DNA from: DASXMT01 sp963812965
Lineage (GTDB): Bacteria > Actinomycetota > Acidimicrobiia > Acidimicrobiales > RAAP-2
DNA: 64,000 nucleotides
Reading direction: 5' to 3'
Assembly: GCA_963812965.1 (NCBI GenBank)
Contig: CAWEXG010000006.1
Location: 124,001-188,000 of the forward strand
This document shows, one piece after another, positions 61,740 to 64,000 of this stretch (positions are counted from its first letter, which is position 1; every line of letters starts with the position of its first letter). The notes under the pieces were generated by a model that searched no databases, was not told the DNA's origin, and worked only from the letters and a program-made list of their open reading frames with translations. A program made the position numbers and the translations under genes.

Positions 61740-63034
61740 GACGCACCCACGTCGACCGGGAGGCTGGCCGACACCCGAAAGCCGCCTTCCGGCAGCGGTG
61801 CGGCCACCAGGCTTCCTCCGAACACCGCCGTTCGCTCTCGCATACCCACGATGCCGTGGTGGGCGGTGGCGTGTCCGCCGGTCGTGGTCCCCGTACCGTT
61901 GCTCCGGTCGTCACCGTGACGGGCGTTGCCACGGACGTTCGACCCGGCGTGACCGTCATCGACCACCTCGATGGTCACCTCGTGGGCCCCGAAGCAGACG
62001 TCCACGACAGCAGTCGCCGATCCGGCGTGCTTCACCACATTGGTGAGTGCCTCCTGGACGATTCGATAGACCGACAGCTCCACACTGGGTGGCAGCGGGA
62101 CCACCGCGCCTCGGATCCGCAGCTCCACCGGGATGCCAGCTGCCCGCACCTGTTCGACCAGGGCATCGAGATCGGAGACGTTGGGGGCTGGCGACAGGGC
62201 CGGGTGGGTGGTCTCGTCACGCCGCAGCACGCCTAGGACCCGACGGAGATCTTCGAGAGCTGCACGGCTGGTGATCTCCACCGCTGCCAGCGCGTTGCGC
62301 GCCTCTTCGGGTTGCGTGTCGAGCACGTGGTGACCCACAGCAGACTGCACGGCGATGACGCTCAGGCTGTGTGCCACGACATCGTGCAGCTCGCGAGCGA
62401 TCTGGAGGCGCTCCTCGGCGATGGACTGCTCGGCCTCTTGTATCTCTTGGCGTTGGCGCTGGGCCTCTTGTTCGGCCAGCCCGGCCATGTACGTCTTGCG
62501 AGCGCGGATGCTGTCCCCGACGAACCAGGTGGCACCGGCCAGAAAGACGTTGAAGGTCACGTAGAAGTCAGCGGGCCGTTGGGAGACGCTGACAGCCATC
62601 GCCGTCAACAGCGCCACCTCCACCAGGGCCAGCGCCATCACGGACTGCCGGCGCTGGAAGGTGACCGCCACCATGTAGAGAGGAGGAGCGATGAGGGGGT
62701 CCGGTGCGAACGATGCGCCGTACATGGTGGTGACCATCACGCAGATGGTGACCACGACCAGCGCCACCAGGGGATGAGCGCGCCTGATCATGGTGGGCAG
62801 CGAGGCACCGGCCAACAGCAGTGCCAGCAGCCAGAGCGGTGCGTGGCTGCCTGCGTGACCTCGGCCCACCACATGAGCGATGCCACCGAGGAAGAGCAGC
62901 AGCGCAAAGCCCACGTCGAGGGCTAGCCACTGTCGAGCCGAGATCCGTTGTACCAGCGGCGGCCGGGGAAGGGCACGCCCACCGCTCGCAATTGCCATGC
63001 CACCGACGCTAGCGACGTCCATTCTCCGGCGCAT
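61736..63034 (-). CDS. NarL-type sensor histidine kinase (HisKA_3)
   Basis: About 432 residues; ATG 63034, 63022 or 62998 are alternatives. Four to five membrane helices without a large extracellular domain, then a coiled segment, the HisKA_3 motif QIARELHDVVAHSLSVIAVQ and a HATPase domain (YRIVQEALTNVVKHAGSATAVV, DDGHAG, HHGIVGMRERTAVFGGSL). The Gly-rich ATP lid contains an unusual His/Asn/Gly/Thr stretch (GNARHGDDRSNGTGTTTGGH). Partner of the LuxR-type regulator. Confidence 0.9.
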   Translation of the reverse strand: MRRRMDVASVGGMAIASGGRALPRPPLVQRISARQWLALDVGFALLLFLGGIAHVVGRGHAGSHAPLWLLALLLAGASLPTMIRRAHPLVALVVVTICVMVTTMYGASFAPDPLIAPPLYMVAVTFQRRQSVMALALVEVALLTAMAVSVSQRPADFYVTFNVFLAGATWFVGDSIRARKTYMAGLAEQEAQRQRQEIQEAEQSIAEERLQIARELHDVVAHSLSVIAVQSAVGHHVLDTQPEEARNALAAVEITSRAALEDLRRVLGVLRRDETTHPALSPAPNVSDLDALVEQVRAAGIPVELRIRGAVVPLPPSVELSVYRIVQEALTNVVKHAGSATAVVDVCFGAHEVTIEVVDDGHAGSNVRGNARHGDDRSNGTGTTTGGHATAHHGIVGMRERTAVFGGSLVAAPLPEGGFRVSASLPVDVGAS

Positions 63035-63248
63035 CGTCCTACTGTTTGGTCTTCCCGTACATCCCAGGGTGTACGCGAAGCACGCAATTGCGGCCCTGTC
63101 GTACACCTTGGGTAGGACCAGCAATGGCCCCAGGCCTGATGACGGCGCCACGCAGGCTTGTCACCATGAGAAACAGCACAGGTGCAGCACAACGACCTAC
63201 CCGGCCGAACAGGTCGTCACCCAGCAGGTACTTCACCGAGGAGCCCAC

Positions 63249-64000
63249 GTGATCGAGGCAGTAGGACTGACCAAGCGGTACGGCGAGACCGTAGCCGTGG
63301 ACGATCTGTCCTTCCAGGTCCGGCCGGGACGGGTCACCGGCTTCCTCGGGCCCAACGGATCAGGAAAGTCCACCACCATGCGCATGATCATGGGGCTGGA
63401 CAAGCCCAGCGCTGGGACCGTCACCGTCGACGGCTGCCAGTACCGGAACCTGGGATGGCCGTTACAGGAGGTGGGTGCCCTGCTGGAGGCCAAGGCCATC
63501 CATCCCGGGCGGTCCGCTTTCAACCACTTGTGGGCCCTGGCCCAGACCAACGGGATCAGCAAGGCCAGGGTGCGCGAGGTCCTGGAGATTGCCGGCCTGA
63601 GCAGCGTGTCCAAGGGGCGGGTGGGCAAGTTCTCGCTGGGCATGGGACAGCGCCTGGGAATCGCCGGCGCCCTGCTCGGTGATCCTGGTGTCCTGCTGTT
63701 CGACGAGCCGACCAACGGCCTCGACCCCGAAGGGATCCGCTGGGTCCGCAACCTGTTGAAGACCCTGGCCGCCGAGGGTCGGACCGTGTTCGTCTCGAGC
63801 CACCTGATGAGCGAGATGGCTCTCACCGCCGAGCACCTGGTGGTCATCGGCAGGGGTCGATCTCATCGCCGAGATGCCCGTCGCCGACTTCATCGCCCAG
63901 AGCTCCCGGCAGTTCGTCCGGGTACGCACCCGCCAGTCCGACGTGCTCACCCGTGAGCTACAGGCCACCGGGGCCACCGTGGTGCCGGAAGAGGACGGGG
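63249..64000 (+). CDS. ABC transporter ATP-binding protein, 3' truncated by window and frameshifted near 63857
   Basis: GTG at 63249 follows GAGGAG. Walker A FLGPNGSGKSTTMRMIMGLD, signature FSLGMGQRLGIAGAL, Walker B LLFDEPTNGLDPEG and VSSHLMSEM are intact, the drug/antibiotic exporter (DrrA/CcmA) type. After VVIGRG one extra base shifts the frame; the correct continuation DLIAEMPVADFIAQSSRQF is read in another frame to the window end. It is divergent from the histidine kinase. The permease should lie just beyond the window. Confidence 0.88.

Noticed and set aside
1..64000. CRISPR arrays, cas genes or a recognised defence island
   Set aside because: No regularly spaced repeats with unique spacers and no Cas or other known defence proteins beyond toxin-antitoxin-like pairs.

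Overview
The window is high-GC bacterial chromosome and reads as an actinobacterium, most likely class Acidimicrobiia. The signs are a WhiB iron-sulfur regulator, a DUF2510 protein, two BTAD-type regulators, many GTG starts, and a secreted protein ending in six 'GYWLVAADGG..FTFGDA' repeats, a pattern I associate with Acidimicrobiia. The taxonomic call is inference. No rRNA, complete tRNA or CRISPR array is visible.

Layout. (1) 1-10.8 kb is an accessory island: the end of a nucleotidyltransferase-like gene, the 3' half of a tRNA-Ala, a frameshifted repeat-rich surface protein, IS21-like terminal repeats, and three toxin-antitoxin-like pairs (VapBC, HipBA, nucleotidyltransferase/XRE). The pairs carry palindromic putative operators and one sits in AT-rich DNA. 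(2) 10.8-19.2 kb is mostly core: a MacB-like ABC transporter, a universal stress protein, a LysR/MFS divergent pair, a zinc-ribbon coiled-coil protein, a Nudix hydrolase, WhiB and a GNAT enzyme. (3) 19.2-37.5 kb is a long, tightly coupled minus-strand run. It begins with a PAS-GGDEF protein, a Wzz-like protein with a V4R-like N-terminus, Wzy and a GH26-like enzyme. It continues with a GAF/degenerate-GGDEF protein and a Wzx flippase, then AcpS, an acyl carrier protein and a class-II aaRS-like amino acid:[carrier protein] ligase. It ends with a fused double alpha/beta hydrolase, an FAD protein, an ATP-grasp enzyme, a MetA-like acyltransferase and a MetY-like PLP enzyme. (4) 37.7-45.0 kb, mostly divergent, holds the polyprenyl-phosphate sugar transferase and five glycosyltransferases. 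(5) 45.1-54.0 kb holds two giant BTAD regulators, a ParA-like ATPase and a secreted SurE. (6) 54.0-64 kb holds a thioredoxin-like protein, TrpD, an acyl-CoA dehydrogenase, a dienoyl-CoA-reductase-like SDR, two two-component systems and an ABC ATPase cut by the window end.

The main point of interest is region 3. A complete carrier-protein charging module (AcpS, ACP, amino acid:CP ligase) is translationally coupled to a Wzx flippase and to two fused hydrolase domains. Those domains carry Arg and Cys where Ser is expected, as I recall for the exosortase-A (XrtA)-associated hydrolases. Together with the neighbouring exopolysaccharide genes this suggests that an aminoacyl or amino-acid-derived group is built on a carrier protein and put onto an exported glycan or related product. 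That function is inference.

Five genes are broken by what look like one-base indels (two in the surface protein, one each in the double hydrolase, the DUF2510 protein and the last ABC ATPase). Either the assembly has residual indel errors or several genes are decaying.
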